Assembly: GCA_025361325.1 (NCBI GenBank)
Contig: JANYAL010000164.1
Location: forward strand, 1-7,947
From: Bacteroidota bacterium
Lineage (GTDB): Bacteria > Bacteroidota > Bacteroidia > Chitinophagales > Chitinophagaceae
Direction of reading: 5' to 3'
DNA: 7,947 bases
Positions 1 to 6,811 of this stretch are shown piece after piece. The notes below the pieces were generated by a model. The model saw nothing but the letters and a program-made list of their open reading frames with translations. It was not told where the DNA came from and ran no database searches. Position 1 is the first letter of the stretch, and every line of letters starts with the position of its first letter. The translations under genes and the position numbers were made by a program.

Positions 1-43
1 TTAATTTGTTTAGCTTTAACTATTAATTATTAAACAAAAAATT

Positions 44-544
44 GTGTTTCCTCCTGATTTTACCCAAGTATTATTGAATAATGCGGATTACCTTAAGCCT
101 TATGCCATGTCTCTAACCAGAAATTCAGAGACCGCTAAAGACTTGCTTCAAGAAACAATTTACAGGGCCCTAGCCAATAGGGAAAAATATAATGTTGGAA
201 CCAATATTAAGGCATGGCTCTACACTATCATGCGTAATATCTTTATCAATGATTATCGCCGCCGAGCCAAAAAAAATGTAGTATTTGATGCTTCACCCCA
301 TGAATTCCTTTTAAATCATAAATCTAATACGGTCGCAAATGTTGCCGAAACAAATTTGGAATTGAAAGATATCCATGTTGCAATGCACAAATTGCCGGAG
401 ATCTTCCTTACCCCATTCGCATTATATTTTGAAGGATATAAATATCATGAAATAGCTGTAATGCTTGCAGAGCCGCTGGGTACTATTAAAAGCAGGATAC
501 ACTTTGCAAGAAAGTTATTAAAAGAACAGATTACAAGACATTAA
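44..544 (+). CDS. ECF-type RNA polymerase sigma factor, first gene of the carotenoid operon
   Basis: This is a 166-residue extracytoplasmic-function sigma factor, which would direct core RNA polymerase to a small promoter set. Region sigma-2 covers about residues 15-75, with the DLLQET segment (33-38), the IKAWLYTIMRN helix (55-65) and the basic NDYRRR stretch (69-74). Sigma-4 covers about 107-162 with a helix-turn-helix at about 132-159 (YHEIAVML, then GTIKSRIHFARKLL). The linker between them is short, as usual for ECF proteins. The start is GTG at 44. In-frame stops lie upstream at 2, 11 and 17, and the first internal ATG would remove the start of sigma-2. It is followed after 37 nt by crtI on the same strand, so it probably controls its own operon, a common arrangement in Bacteroidota carotenoid loci. 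That role is inferred. No anti-sigma gene is adjacent downstream, and a MerR-type partner could lie beyond the left edge. Confidence 0.9.
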   Translation: MFPPDFTQVLLNNADYLKPYAMSLTRNSETAKDLLQETIYRALANREKYNVGTNIKAWLYTIMRNIFINDYRRRAKKNVVFDASPHEFLLNHKSNTVANVAETNLELKDIHVAMHKLPEIFLTPFALYFEGYKYHEIAVMLAEPLGTIKSRIHFARKLLKEQITRH

Positions 545-581
545 TTGTCATATTACATCTCATTAATTGTATTTTAGGCCA

Positions 582-2057
582 TTGAAAAAACTAGTTATTA
601 TAGGTAGCGGGTTTGCGGGCTTATCAGCAGCCTCTTTTATGGCTAAGACTGGTTGGGATGTTACTATATTGGAAAAACTGGATGGTCCGGGAGGAAGAGC
701 TCGACAATTAATAGCAGATGGTTTTACTTTTGATATGGGACCTAGTTGGTACTGGATGCCGGATGTATTTGAACGTTTTTTTAATTGCTTTGGAAAAAAA
801 GTTTCAGATTTCTATCAAATAGAGAGGCTTGACCCGGCTTACCGTGTTTATTGGGCAGACGAAGAAACGGATATTCCGGCAAATTATACGGAGATAAAAA
901 ATTTATTTGAAAGCATTGAACTTGGAAGCGGAAATGAACTGGATAAATTTATAAAGGAAGCTGCCTATAAATATGATGTTGGCATTAATTACCTAATTCA
1001 TATGCCAGGTCGGTCATTTTCAGAATTCATGGATATTGACTTGCTAAAAGGGATATTTAAACTGGATGTTTTTACATCCATGAAAAAACATGTTAGCAAA
1101 TATTTTAAACATCCCAGGTTGCAATTGTTAATGGAATTTCCTGTACTTTTTCTGGGAGCCATGGCCAAGGATATACCTGCTCTCTACAGCCTCATGAACC
1201 ATGCTGATATAAAACTGGGTACCTGGTATCCCAAAGGTGGTATGTACAAGATTGTTGAAGCCATGTATGGATTGGCGAAAGCTCAGGGAGTGAAGTTCAA
1301 TTTTAATACTGAGGTTATTTCAATAGAAATAGAAAACACAATTGCTACTAAAGTACATACCAGGTCGGGTGAAACATATGAAATCCAGGCAGTAATTGGG
1401 GCGGCAGATTACCACCATATTGAAATGAATCTACTGCCTGTGAATTGTAGATCATACTCAGAACAATATTGGAATAAAAGAGTTTTGGCACCGGGCTGTT
1501 TATTATATTACATTGGGATTAATAAAAAATTAAATACAGTTCTTCATCATAACCTTTTCTTTGATGTGGATTTTGAAAGACACGGACTGGAGATCTATAC
1601 TGAGCATGTATGGCCAAAGGATCCTTTGTTCTATGTTTGCATAAGTTCAATAACTGACAATTCTGTTGCACCGGAAGGTTGCGAAAACATGTTCTTCCTC
1701 ATCCCTGTTGCTGCGGGTCTTTCTGGTGATACAGAAGAATTAAGAAATTCATATTTTGAAAAAATACTGGACCGGTTCGAAAAAATGACTCATCAATCAA
1801 TCAGGGGATCCATAATATATAAAAAAACATATTCCGTAACTGATTTTATAAATGATTACCATTCATTCAAAGGGAATGCTTATGGACTGGCGAATACATT
1901 AATGCAAACTGCAATCTTTAAACCAAAGATGAGAAGTAAGAAAGTGAGTAATTTGTTCTATACCGGACAATTGACCGTGCCGGGACCAGGAGTACCGCCA
2001 AGTCTGATAAGTGGCGAAGTGGTGTCAAAAGAAGTGGTTAAATACTTTGGCAATTAA
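582..2057 (+). CDS. crtI: Phytoene desaturase (lycopene-forming)
   Basis: This is an FAD-dependent desaturase that would convert 15-cis-phytoene to lycopene in four dehydrogenation steps at the membrane surface. From the TTG at 582 the protein is 491 residues, a normal family length. The N-terminus is an FAD Rossmann motif (IIGSGFAGLSAA) followed by an acidic residue (ILEK) and PGGRA. The segment FDMGPSWYWMPDVFE is typical of Bacteroidota CrtI. The C-terminus carries the bacterial phytoene dehydrogenase signature, FYTGQLTVPGPGVPPSLISG. The start is uncertain: no ATG lies before the FAD motif. TTG at 582 gives the usual MKKLVIIGSG beginning, and TTG at 567 adds five residues. It lies 20 nt upstream of crtB, the enzyme that makes its substrate. 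A second CrtI-family protein lies at 3446-4933, and the assignment of this copy to phytoene rests on family resemblance and on its pairing with crtB. Confidence 0.92.
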   Translation: MKKLVIIGSGFAGLSAASFMAKTGWDVTILEKLDGPGGRARQLIADGFTFDMGPSWYWMPDVFERFFNCFGKKVSDFYQIERLDPAYRVYWADEETDIPANYTEIKNLFESIELGSGNELDKFIKEAAYKYDVGINYLIHMPGRSFSEFMDIDLLKGIFKLDVFTSMKKHVSKYFKHPRLQLLMEFPVLFLGAMAKDIPALYSLMNHADIKLGTWYPKGGMYKIVEAMYGLAKAQGVKFNFNTEVISIEIENTIATKVHTRSGETYEIQAVIGAADYHHIEMNLLPVNCRSYSEQYWNKRVLAPGCLLYYIGINKKLNTVLHHNLFFDVDFERHGLEIYTEHVWPKDPLFYVCISSITDNSVAPEGCENMFFLIPVAAGLSGDTEELRNSYFEKILDRFEKMTHQSIRGSIIYKKTYSVTDFINDYHSFKGNAYGLANTLMQTAIFKPKMRSKKVSNLFYTGQLTVPGPGVPPSLISGEVVSKEVVKYFGN

Positions 2058-2077
2058 TTAAACCAGCAAAAAGGGAA

Positions 2078-2914
2078 ATGACCAGTCTATTTGATGAATT
2101 AAGTCAGATTTGTAGTAAGACCACTACTGAAAAATACAGTACCTCTTTCAGCAGTGCTATCAATTTACTTCACCCTGACCTACGAACTCCTATTTACAAC
2201 ATATATGGATTCGTTCGTTTTGCAGACGAGATAGTAGATACTTTTCACAAATTTCCAAAAGATGAATTGTTAAAAGAATTTAAAAAGGAAACCTATGTTG
2301 CTATTGAAAGAAGAATCAGCCTGAACCCCATTTTACACAGTTTCCAGTTGACAGTAAATCAATATAGTATTTCAACAAACCTTATAGATGCTTTTTTCAA
2401 CAGCATGGAAATGGATCTAAGTAAAACATTTTATAATAGCTCAGGCTACCATGAATATATTTATGGTAGTGCCGAAGTGATTGGATTGATGTGTCTATAT
2501 GTCTTTTGCGAAGGCAAAAAAATTAAATATGATGAATTGAGTCCAGCTGCCCAATCATTGGGAGCTGCATTTCAAAAAGTGAATTTTCTTCGCGATATAA
2601 GATCGGATTATCAGCAACTCAACAGGACCTATTTTCCTGAAGTGGATTTTACCAATTTCACCTTAGCGATGAAAAGTCAGATAGAGGACGACATTTCAAA
2701 AGATTTTCGTAATGCCTATGCAGGGATTTTGATGCTGCCAGTGAAGGCAAGGTTTGGAGTTTATGTAGCCTATAAATATTACCTTTATTTGTTTAAAAAG
2801 ATACAAAAGACGGCCCCAACCCGTATTCTTGAGCAACGGATAAGAATACCCAATTATGGCAAGGCTTTCATTCTTGCAAAAGCAGGATTGAGAAGCCAGT
2901 TTAGGATATTATAA
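2078..2914 (+). CDS. crtB: 15-cis-phytoene synthase
   Basis: This is a 278-residue trans-isoprenyl diphosphate synthase of the squalene/phytoene synthase family. It would condense two geranylgeranyl diphosphate molecules to phytoene through prephytoene diphosphate, the committed carotenoid step. Both Mg-binding aspartate-rich motifs are intact: DEIVD at residues 50-54 and DIRSD at 173-177, the latter within NFLRDIRSDYQQLNRTYFP. The flap residues (STSF, 21-24) and the YIYGSAEVIGLM helix (127-138) are also present. The start is the ATG at 2078. An A/G-rich stretch lies just before it but is too close to act as a classical Shine-Dalgarno site. It sits 20 nt after crtI and 3 nt before the idi remnant. 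No disruption is visible. Squalene synthase-like HpnC/HpnD proteins belong to the same superfamily, but the context and motifs favour CrtB. Confidence 0.94.
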   Translation: MTSLFDELSQICSKTTTEKYSTSFSSAINLLHPDLRTPIYNIYGFVRFADEIVDTFHKFPKDELLKEFKKETYVAIERRISLNPILHSFQLTVNQYSISTNLIDAFFNSMEMDLSKTFYNSSGYHEYIYGSAEVIGLMCLYVFCEGKKIKYDELSPAAQSLGAAFQKVNFLRDIRSDYQQLNRTYFPEVDFTNFTLAMKSQIEDDISKDFRNAYAGILMLPVKARFGVYVAYKYYLYLFKKIQKTAPTRILEQRIRIPNYGKAFILAKAGLRSQFRIL

Positions 2915-2917
2915 AGA

Positions 2918-3446
2918 ATGACAGTAATGGATATTATTTTGGTGAATGAAAGGGATGAACCTATTGGCAAGATGGAGAAAATGGAAGTCCACAAAAGCTA
3001 TACTGTACAGGGCATTCAGCATATTCATTTTCAATGACAATAGAGAAATGCTCTTGCAGAAAGGGTCAAATGAAAAATATCATAGCCCTGGTTTATGGAC
3101 AAATTCATGTTACAGCCATCCGCGTCCGGGTAAAGATATATAGGATGAGGCCGTAAAAAGAATGAAGGAAGAGATGGGTATAACGGCAGAGATAAAAAAG
3201 ATATTTGATTTCATTTACAAAGCGGAATTTGATAATGGTCTTACTGGATATGAGTATGACCATGTTTTCATTGGAAAATACACCGGTAAAATATCTCCTG
3301 ATCCGGCAGAAGTAAGTGATTATTGTTACAGAAAAATGGATGAAATTCATGAGGATATAATGAGTCATCCTCAGCTTTTCACTGATTGGTTCAAAATTAG
3401 TTTTCCTAAAGTGCAGAAGTATCTAACAGCACTATGGGATTATTGA
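2918..3446 (+). pseudogene. idi: Degenerate isopentenyl-diphosphate delta-isomerase, type I (Nudix family)
   Basis: The intact enzyme interconverts IPP and DMAPP to supply prenyl precursors. Here the reading frame is broken. ATG at 2918 (or 2927) encodes a typical N-terminus, DIILVNERDEPIGKMEKMEVHK, and would then stop early. Homology resumes in another frame (AILYRAFSIFIFN) after the A4 run at 2993-2996, which needs one base skipped or two restored. A second lesion is the in-frame TAG at 3141-3143, after HPRPGKDI and before DEAVKRMKEEMG. The remainder runs to TGA at 3444-3446. Aligned by eye to E. coli Idi, His25, Lys55, His69, Glu87, Tyr104, Glu116 and Trp161 are kept. His32 is Tyr (ILYRAFS), Arg51 is Gly, catalytic Cys67 is Tyr (SCYSHP) and metal ligand Glu114 is Gly (TGYEYD). 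Loss of catalytic residues besides the two frame lesions argues against simple sequencing error. It is 3 nt from crtB and overlaps the crtD start, so it was once an operon member. Confidence 0.88.
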
Positions 3447-4933
3447 TGACGGTTAATATGCAGACAAAGAATGCGATCATTATAGGAAGCGGTGTGGCTG
3501 GTCTCGCAACAGCTATACGGATGGCTGTTCAGGGATTTGATGTTCGTGTTTTTGAAAAGAACAGCAACCCTGGTGGGAAATTGTCGGCCTTTTTGAATAA
3601 GGGGTATCATTTTGATCAGGGTCCTTCCCTGTTTACCCAGCCACAAAATTTGGAAGAGTTATTCGAATTGGCGGGAGAACCTATCGATAAATACTTCAAT
3701 TACGAACAGGTTGATATTGCATGTAAATATTTTTATGAAAATGGAAAAATAGTCAATGCCTTTACCAAAGCTGAGAAGTTCGACAAAGAATTACAGGACC
3801 GTTTACATGAAAGCCCGGGGAATCTTTCAGCCTATTTAAAAGAATCCAATAGGGCATATGAGAATATCGGTCTAGTATTCGTGGATCATTCCTTACATAA
3901 ACGAAACACCTGGATGCATAAAAGGATCTTCCGTGCAATGGCCAATGTGCGATATAGTTATTTGTTTTCTTCTTTGAACAATCATAACCGCAGAAAATTT
4001 ACTTCACCCGAAGCTATACAACTATTCAACCGCTTTGCCACCTATAACGGCAGTAATCCTTATAAAGCCCCAGGAATGCTCAACCTTATACCGCATCTGG
4101 AACATAACCAGGGAACTTTTTATCCTCAGGGTGGCATGATCAGTATAACAAATGCACTCTACAGACTGGCCATTGTCAAAGGGGTGAAGTTTTATTTCGA
4201 TTCTGCCGTTCATGCCATTATACACCATTCAGGCCAGGTGAAAGGTGTGGTTGTAAATAGTGAAAATATTTATGCGGGTATTGTTGTCAGCAATGTAGAT
4301 GTGTATTTCACATACAAGGAACTGCTTCGAAACAATTACGAAGCCAAAAGACTGTTGAGACAGGAACGTAGTAGCAGCGCAGTTATATTTTACTGGGGTA
4401 TTAAAAATTCATTCCCGGACTTGCATCTTCACAATATTTTCTTCAGCAAGAACTATCAAAGAGAATTCGATGGCATTTTCAATAAAAAATCAATAAGTAC
4501 TGATCCTACAGTATATATTAATATAACATCTAAAATGGAGAACAAACTAGCTCCACCTGGTAAAGAGAACTGGTTTGTAATGGTAAATGCACCTGCAAAT
4601 AACAGGCAGGACTGGCAACAGGTTAGGCAAAATCTAAGGAACAGTATCATTAGTAAATTAAACCGTATGCTTGATACGGATCTTGAACAGGTAATCGAAA
4701 CAGAAGATATTTCTGACCCTGCTTTGATAGAAGAACAGACCTCTTCCTATATGGGTTCGTTGTATGGGACCAGTTCAAATTCAAAACTCGCCGCTTTTTT
4801 CCGCCATGCAAATTTTACAGGTAACATCAAAGGCCTATTCTTTTGCGGCGGCAGTGTTCACCCCGGCGGCGGAATACCTTTATGTTTAAAGAGTGCAAAG
4901 ATCGTGAGTGAACTCATTCTGCAGTATAAATGA
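3446..4933 (+). CDS. crtD: CrtI-family FAD-dependent carotenoid 3,4-desaturase, probable CrtD
   Basis: This is a second FAD-dependent carotenoid desaturase. From the ATG at 3446 it is 495 residues. The FAD motif is IIIGSGVAGLATA (residues 11-23), followed by VFEKNSNPGGK, FDQGPSLFTQP and a C-terminal FCGGSVHPGGGIPLCLKSAK signature. It is clearly diverged from the upstream CrtI. Its place next to a CruF-type hydratase and a lycopene cyclase fits 1'-hydroxycarotenoid 3',4'-desaturase (CrtD), which adds a double bond to the hydrated psi end in saproxanthin, myxol and flexixanthin pathways. The exact substrate is inferred. ATG 3446 forms a TGATG stop-start overlap with the idi remnant. ATG 3434, inside idi, and ATG 3458 are alternatives, and 3458 is closest to the usual family N-terminus. 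The gene ends in a 4-nt ATGA overlap with cruF. The frame is intact. Confidence 0.85.
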   Translation: MTVNMQTKNAIIIGSGVAGLATAIRMAVQGFDVRVFEKNSNPGGKLSAFLNKGYHFDQGPSLFTQPQNLEELFELAGEPIDKYFNYEQVDIACKYFYENGKIVNAFTKAEKFDKELQDRLHESPGNLSAYLKESNRAYENIGLVFVDHSLHKRNTWMHKRIFRAMANVRYSYLFSSLNNHNRRKFTSPEAIQLFNRFATYNGSNPYKAPGMLNLIPHLEHNQGTFYPQGGMISITNALYRLAIVKGVKFYFDSAVHAIIHHSGQVKGVVVNSENIYAGIVVSNVDVYFTYKELLRNNYEAKRLLRQERSSSAVIFYWGIKNSFPDLHLHNIFFSKNYQREFDGIFNKKSISTDPTVYINITSKMENKLAPPGKENWFVMVNAPANNRQDWQQVRQNLRNSIISKLNRMLDTDLEQVIETEDISDPALIEEQTSSYMGSLYGTSSNSKLAAFFRHANFTGNIKGLFFCGGSVHPGGGIPLCLKSAKIVSELILQYK

Positions 4934-5631
4934 CATTCCTAAACATTCATATTACCAAGTACAGGATGGCAACCTTCCTGGCTGTCTTATTTCATGGTAT
5001 AGGCCTAATCGGAATTCTGTTCCTGGACCAATCCTTTTTTATTAAATCAACCATATTCAATCTTTTACTAGTGTTTGGCTTGTTGGTTTGGACACAAAAC
5101 GAGCGGCCCGTAAATTTTTATCTTTTTCTTATTGCAGTCACCTTATTGGGTATAGGTGTGGAAATGGTTGGTGTAAATACCGGTACACTTTTTGGACAAT
5201 ATCATTATGGGACGGTACTGGGTTACCGTTTGCTAGGTGTGCCTTTAATTATTGGAATCAATTGGTTTGTAATCATATATTGCTGTGGTATCAGCATACA
5301 TACCTTTCTCATGAAAATCATTGGCTTTGTGACTTTGAATGTCTCCGGTAGACCCCTCAGGTTAAAAGCATTATCCGTGATCATTGATGGCGCTACACTA
5401 GCCGTCTTTTTCGACTGGGTAATGGAACCTGTTGCGATTAAGCTGGGTTACTGGCACTGGGATGGAGCGGGAGAAGTGCCTGTATATAATTATCTCTGTT
5501 GGTTCATAGTAAGTGTGATATTTCTTATCTTTTTCCAGATCTTTAGAGTTGACAAACAGAACAAATTTGCAGTAAATTTGTTCCTGATCCAAATCATGTT
5601 CTTTTTACTGTTACACACATTGATGAAATAA
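4930..5631 (+). CDS. cruF: Carotenoid 1,2-hydratase, CruF-type membrane protein
   Basis: This is a 233-residue integral membrane protein of the CruF / carotenoid biosynthesis protein family (COG2324 type). CruF adds water across the C-1',2' double bond of the psi end, giving a 1'-hydroxy end group. Several hydrophobic helices are visible, at about residues 14-32, 40-54, 62-80, 104-120, 148-168, 188-205 and 213-231. Family landmarks are the GVEMVGVNTGTLFGQYHYG segment (76-94), GVPLIIGINW (103-112) and DWVMEPVAIKLGYWHW (162-177), whose Glu, Asp and His residues are candidate catalytic groups. The ATG at 4930 overlaps the crtD stop by 4 nt. An internal ATG at 4966 would also leave the membrane core. 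The crtD-cruF pairing supports function on one psi end before or after cyclisation of the other. The reaction is assigned from the family. Confidence 0.83.
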   Translation: MTFLNIHITKYRMATFLAVLFHGIGLIGILFLDQSFFIKSTIFNLLLVFGLLVWTQNERPVNFYLFLIAVTLLGIGVEMVGVNTGTLFGQYHYGTVLGYRLLGVPLIIGINWFVIIYCCGISIHTFLMKIIGFVTLNVSGRPLRLKALSVIIDGATLAVFFDWVMEPVAIKLGYWHWDGAGEVPVYNYLCWFIVSVIFLIFFQIFRVDKQNKFAVNLFLIQIMFFLLLHTLMK

Positions 5632-5639
5632 GATAATTC

Positions 5640-6122
5640 ATGAACTGGTTTTTATTTATCGGGATTATACTGGGTACTTTCCTTACCATGGAAGGTGTAA
5701 CTTGGCTAACACACCGTTTTGTAATGCATGGTTTCCTATGGTACTTGCACCGGGATCATCATCAGAAAAGTAGTGGATTCTTTGAGAAAAATGATGCCTT
5801 CTTCCTAATATTTGCTATACCGAGCTGGCTTTGTATCATGCTGGGGTTACAACATTCGAATTACTGGGTTGCAGCAATGGGTTTTGGTATTGCAGCATAC
5901 GGACTGGCTTATTTTATAGTGCATGAGGTGATTATTCACAAGCGTTTTAAGTGGTTCACCCGCAGCAATAATCTGTATGTGCGGACTATACGCTGGGCCC
6001 ATAAAATGCATCACAAGAACTTTGGAAAAAAAGATGGTGAAAGTTTTGGGATGTTGCTGGTGGCAAAGAAATACTGGGATAAAGTGCGTAAGGCCAATAA
6101 GATGATTAACCTTAACTCTTAA
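5640..6122 (+). CDS. crtZ: Beta-carotene 3-hydroxylase, CrtZ-type
   Basis: This is a 160-residue membrane di-iron hydroxylase of the fatty acid hydroxylase / CrtZ family. It would hydroxylate C-3 of beta-ionone rings. All four histidine motifs are present: HRFVMH (25-30), HRDHH (37-41), HEVIIH (95-100) and HKMHH (121-125). These give the HX4H/HXXHH pairs that bind iron. Hydrophobic helices lie at about residues 4-18, 52-70 and 75-95. The length is typical of CrtZ. ATG 5640 lies 8 nt after the cruF stop, and its own TAA overlaps the crtY start by 1 nt (TAATG). In a pathway with a single cyclised end it would add one hydroxyl to that ring. The ATG start gives a complete family N-terminus. Confidence 0.94.
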   Translation: MNWFLFIGIILGTFLTMEGVTWLTHRFVMHGFLWYLHRDHHQKSSGFFEKNDAFFLIFAIPSWLCIMLGLQHSNYWVAAMGFGIAAYGLAYFIVHEVIIHKRFKWFTRSNNLYVRTIRWAHKMHHKNFGKKDGESFGMLLVAKKYWDKVRKANKMINLNS

Positions 6123-6811
6123 TGAATTCCCACTATACCTATTTCGTCATCCTGGCCAGTTCCCTTGCCGGCCCCCTGGTGCTGAGTTTTGACTCCAAGG
6201 TCGCCTTTTACAGGAACTGGAAATTCCTATTTCCCGCCATGGTCATCCCTGGATTATTGTACCTTGGCTGGGATATTTTCTTCACTTCAAACGGGGTATG
6301 GAGCTTCAATGAACAATGTGTAACCGGTATAAAACTCAACAATCTTCCCGTTGAAGAAGTGCTTTTTTTCGTTATTGTACCCTATTGCTGCGTGTTTATC
6401 TATGCCTGCATACGTTTTTATTTCCCCGGGTTAACCAATAAAAGAACAGGGGATGCTGTACTGCAGATGCTGGCACTTGGTTTGGGAGGGGCCGGTATCA
6501 TTTTTTATAAACGATATTACACGTCTTGGACCTTTCTTCTCAATGCACTCTTTATAGCCCTTATTTATCTGCGTAGGAATTATTTCAAGTATTTTGATGC
6601 GACCTCCTTCCTGGTCTCCTGGCTTCTTACCCTAATACCCTTCCTGATAGTCAATGGCTTCCTTACCGGTATCCCGGTTGTGCTCTACAACAATGCCGAA
6701 AACCTGGGCATCAGAATATACACTATTCCTTTTGAAGATGTATTTTATGGAATGCTGCTGGTACTTATGAATATAGTTATTTATGAAAATTTAAAAAAGG
6801 ACAAAACATAA
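6122..6811 (+). CDS. Fused CrtYc-CrtYd-type lycopene cyclase
   Basis: This is a 229-residue multi-spanning membrane protein that would cyclise psi ends of lycopene to beta-ionone rings without net redox change. It has two tandem lycopene-cyclase domains, the fused form of the separate CrtYc and CrtYd subunits of actinobacteria, common in Bacteroidota. Each half has a proline-acidic motif expected near the active site: LPVEEVLFF (residues 75-83) and IPFEDVFYG (202-210). FFTSNGVWSFN (53-63) is the other landmark of the first half. About six to seven hydrophobic helices are visible. The start overlaps the crtZ stop (TAATG). The next gene is on the opposite strand, so this is the last gene of the operon. 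Hand counts suggest about 44% G+C, slightly above crtI. Whether it cyclises one or both ends cannot be read from the sequence. It could be called crtY or crtYcd. Confidence 0.88.
   Translation: MNSHYTYFVILASSLAGPLVLSFDSKVAFYRNWKFLFPAMVIPGLLYLGWDIFFTSNGVWSFNEQCVTGIKLNNLPVEEVLFFVIVPYCCVFIYACIRFYFPGLTNKRTGDAVLQMLALGLGGAGIIFYKRYYTSWTFLLNALFIALIYLRRNYFKYFDATSFLVSWLLTLIPFLIVNGFLTGIPVVLYNNAENLGIRIYTIPFEDVFYGMLLVLMNIVIYENLKKDKT

Noticed and set aside
11..18. TAGCTTTA as a Bacteroidota -7 promoter element (consensus TAnnTTTG)
   Set aside because: It has one mismatch, and the -33 element would lie outside the window. In such A+T-rich DNA this match is too weak to list as a promoter.
2946..3143. A separate 65-residue plus-strand protein
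   Set aside because: Its first 16 or so residues are out-of-frame idi sequence, and the rest is the idi core up to the TAG. It is a fragment of the pseudogene, not an independent gene.
3141..3143. Programmed read-through or recoding of the TAG in idi
   Set aside because: The separate frameshift upstream and the loss of catalytic Cys, His and Glu positions make functional recoding implausible, and no recoding element is visible.
3105..3368. Minus-strand open frame of 87 residues
   Set aside because: It is antisense to the idi remnant, shows no family resemblance, and is a product of low stop density opposite coding sequence. The other minus-strand frames at 3440, 4022, 4456 and 5398, and the plus-strand frame at 5088-5351, were rejected for the same reason.
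3162..3446. A separate 94-residue plus-strand protein
   Set aside because: It is the C-terminal part of idi after the in-frame TAG, lacks the active-site half, and has no sign of an independent start.
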